The notes under the pieces were generated by a model. The model had not been told where the DNA came from and made no database searches. It saw nothing but the letters and a program-made list of their open reading frames with translations. DNA of 64,000 nt from Filomicrobium sp. GTDB lineage: Bacteria > Pseudomonadota > Alphaproteobacteria > Rhizobiales > Hyphomicrobiaceae. Each line of letters starts with the position of its first letter. Position 1 is the first letter of the stretch. Shown here piece by piece: positions 62,189 through 64,000 of the stretch. The stretch covers positions 1,738,606 through 1,802,605 of the forward strand of contig CP051234.1 in NCBI GenBank assembly GCA_017792465.1. Direction: 5' to 3'. Both the position numbers and the translations under genes were made by a program.

Positions 62189-63433
62189 ATGGGACGCGAG
62201 AAGGCGATAACCAAAGACCTCGATCGCTCGGCGGAACGACCGCTACCTGCGGCGCGGTCGCGTTCGCGTTCGCGCCAACGAACGGCTCGCTTGGCGCCGC
62301 CGGTCGAGGCGCAAGTTTCGCGTTTCGAGGCTCCTGTGCGCCGCGAGCTTCGCAAGCTCATCCGAACTTCCGACCGCTTCGCTGATCTTGCCGAGGTCTT
62401 TCCAGGCGCCGCATTCGCAATTGCCAGCCGCCGCGGATCCAAGACGGCGCGCGAAAAAGCGATCGAACTCGTCATCGCCGGTGCGCCTTTGAAATCGGTT
62501 GCGCGCAAACTTGAACTGCCCAATTGGCTGCGCAAGCTGCCGCCAGAGGCTTTCGAAAGCCATCTTGGTCCGGTCCCTAATAGCGAAACCTTTAACCGGC
62601 GCGTTGCGAGCCGCTTGCCGCGAGATGCAAGACAAGCGCCGTTCTGGCTGGAAAGCGTCAGTTTTGCGACGCAGGCGGCCAACGAGGATTTTGCAATCTG
62701 GCTCGCGGACCAACCCATTTATACAGACCGCGGCGAACCGCACCGGCTGTTTGCGGTGCTGGCGGCCTACGCCTGGTTTTCCAGTCAAGACCACGAAGCA
62801 ACGAATCTCATCGTCGTTCCGTGGCGACCCGAGATCGCATTCGATACCGCGTTGTGTGCCGCCAAGAGCTGGCTCAACCGTTTGCGGCTCATCTTGCAGC
62901 TGGAAACCGGCGCCATCTCCGACACCTGGCTCGAAGAAGGTATGGCCGAAGGCTACGCGTTCGTTCCGCTTCTCGACCGAGATGTTCTGTTGCTTGAAGC
63001 TCAGGCCATGCAGAATTGCGCGGACCAGTATGCCGAACGGTTGGCGCGGGAGAAATGCCGGCTGTTCTCGGTTCGCAAGAAAGGCATCCACGTCGCGACG
63101 CTGGAAATCGGGCCGCACCCGCGCGAGAACGGCGTCCTTGCGATCAACCAACTCAAGGCCCGTCACAACATGCCCGCCTCCATCGAAGTCTGGCAGGCGG
63201 CGTATTCGTGGATGGCCCAGCAAACCAGGATCAAGCGTTTGCCGCCGATGGTCGCGCCTGAGCGCGCCTTCAACGAAAAGATCTGGCGCGAACTCATGTA
63301 TGACTATCGCAAGGAAAAGAACGGGGCGGTATGGCTGCCTCAGCGCCTGACGCAATCGTCATTCACCCGGCTCGATATGGATATGTGCGATCTGGCGAAA
63401 CGGGCGTGCGTCACGTCGTGGTTATTCACCTGA
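62189..63433 (+). CDS. PcfJ-like protein
   Basis: A 414-residue protein. The first 90 residues are Arg-rich and disordered (RSRSRSRQRTARLAPP). From about 260 a PcfJ-like domain is recognisable: EAQAMQNCADQYAERL, RLFSVRKKGIHVATLEIGP and the invariant-looking ENGVLAINQLKARHNMPAS. PcfJ was named from a conjugative plasmid, but chromosomal copies of unknown role exist; no conjugation gene is seen here. Function unknown. Confidence 0.7.
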   Translation: MGREKAITKDLDRSAERPLPAARSRSRSRQRTARLAPPVEAQVSRFEAPVRRELRKLIRTSDRFADLAEVFPGAAFAIASRRGSKTAREKAIELVIAGAPLKSVARKLELPNWLRKLPPEAFESHLGPVPNSETFNRRVASRLPRDARQAPFWLESVSFATQAANEDFAIWLADQPIYTDRGEPHRLFAVLAAYAWFSSQDHEATNLIVVPWRPEIAFDTALCAAKSWLNRLRLILQLETGAISDTWLEEGMAEGYAFVPLLDRDVLLLEAQAMQNCADQYAERLAREKCRLFSVRKKGIHVATLEIGPHPRENGVLAINQLKARHNMPASIEVWQAAYSWMAQQTRIKRLPPMVAPERAFNEKIWRELMYDYRKEKNGAVWLPQRLTQSSFTRLDMDMCDLAKRACVTSWLFT

Positions 63434-63492
63434 GCGGCGCCTTCAATTGCGCCAACCTCTAACGTTTTAAACCCATCCTTTATAGCCCTTCC

Positions 63493-64000
63493 TCAATGGG
63501 TGCTGGCGCTGCGTCGATGACTGAGGCGCAGATCGCGGGGCGACTGGTTGAACCAGCGCTTCACGGCTCTTGAGAAGATGCTTTGGTCGGCATAGCCCAA
63601 GTCGAAGGCGATTTCGGAAATCGGCTTGTCGGTTTCACGCAGCAAGCGCTCGGCCATGTGCTGGCGGATGTCGGTCAGCAATTCTTCGAAGTTCGTACCT
63701 TCGTTTTGCAACTGCCCTTGCAGCGTTCTGGCCGACATCCCGAGCCGGTCGGCGATGACGTTCAGGCTGGCGTCGTGGTGCTTGAGGGTGGCGACGATTT
63801 CGAGCTTCACGCGCTCGGCGATTGCATACCGATAAGCGCGATGCTCCATCGCCCGGCGCGCGTGGTCGACATGCAGTTCGTTTGTCATAGGGTTGGCGGC
63901 TTCCATCGGCACATTCAATCCGGCGATGGTGTGGATGATCCGATTGACCGGCTGGTTGAATTCCACATTCGGGCCCAGCACCGTCCGCACGAGTTCCTCG
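63493..64000 (-). CDS. AraC-family transcriptional regulator, cut by window end
   Basis: The C-terminal part of a regulator, with the frame running off the right edge. The HTH_18 domain is complete: VIADRLGMSARTLQGQL is helix-turn-helix one and PISEIAFDLGYADQSIFSRA the second, ending FNQSPRDLR, the usual PxxyR motif. The sequence before it resembles an arabinose-binding-like sensor of the GlxA/OruR type. Ligand unknown. Confidence 0.9.
   Translation of the reverse strand, partial: EELVRTVLGPNVEFNQPVNRIIHTIAGLNVPMEAANPMTNELHVDHARRAMEHRAYRYAIAERVKLEIVATLKHHDASLNVIADRLGMSARTLQGQLQNEGTNFEELLTDIRQHMAERLLRETDKPISEIAFDLGYADQSIFSRAVKRWFNQSPRDLRLSHRRSASTH

Noticed and set aside
1-64000. CRISPR array, intact insertion sequence or prophage
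   Set aside because: No regularly spaced repeats, transposase, capsid, terminase or other phage structural gene was seen; the repeats at 36957-37364 are only two copies without spacers of constant length.

Overview
The window (64 kb, GC-rich, densely coded, no rRNA) reads as chromosome of an alphaproteobacterium, most likely Hyphomicrobiales. Pointers are an NdvA/ChvA-like glucan exporter, the BtaA/BtaB betaine-lipid pair, an orphan FlgC-like protein and gatCAB. The order-level placement is inference; no marker gene here fixes it.

Region by region. 0-5 kb: an apparent glucosylglycerol (GG) locus, gpsA - HAD phosphatase - ggpS on the minus strand, meeting the 3' end of a sodium:solute symporter. 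5-13 kb: MFS and POT transporters, hexose-6-phosphate mutarotase, a membrane-anchored SLOG-domain protein, rhomboid protease, CoA transferase and a GNAT protein. 13-15 kb: hypotheticals and a gene-poor stretch with hairpins and small ORFs. 15-20 kb: a tightly coupled trehalose operon, otsB - GH15 hydrolase - otsA - glk. 20-26 kb: orphan FlgC-like protein, phosphomannomutase/phosphoglucomutase, NdvA-like exporter, ribA. 26-30 kb: membrane glycosyltransferase - polyprenyl-phosphate sugar-phosphate transferase - DedA. 30-33 kb: btaB/btaA and a second DedA. 33-39 kb: gatC-gatA, a chorismate-mutase-like gene, small genes, a 129-bp near-identical direct repeat rich in hairpins, then gatB. 39-49 kb: TPR/DUF900 hydrolase, a heme-type membrane protein with a Tat-exported partner, a possibly acquired methyltransferase, a 1073-residue membrane/coiled-coil protein, UPF0114 and SH3 proteins. 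49-52 kb: AhpD-like gene divergent from a LysR regulator, then three structurally odd tRNA genes (Cys, Asp, Phe) with hairpin repeats between them, then PilZ. 52-64 kb: GNAT, secreted Lys-rich repeat protein, P450, fused CoA transferase, a four-gene overlapping operon (two DUF1538 proteins, PII-like, CBS), UPF0173 hydrolase, ruvX, PcfJ-like protein and a truncated AraC regulator.

Common thread: carbon from UDP- or ADP-glucose can flow into two osmolytes (GG using glycerol-3-phosphate from gpsA, and trehalose from otsA/otsB). The GH15 enzyme plus Glk can return trehalose glucose to glucose-6-phosphate. Together with the mutarotase, hexose-phosphate mutase, glucan exporter and a probable cation/proton antiporter, this suggests an osmoadaptation-rich chromosomal segment. 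There is no CRISPR array, no intact transposase and no prophage. The mobile-DNA hints are a possible integrase scrap near 5.3 kb, the hairpin mosaics and the aberrant tRNAs.
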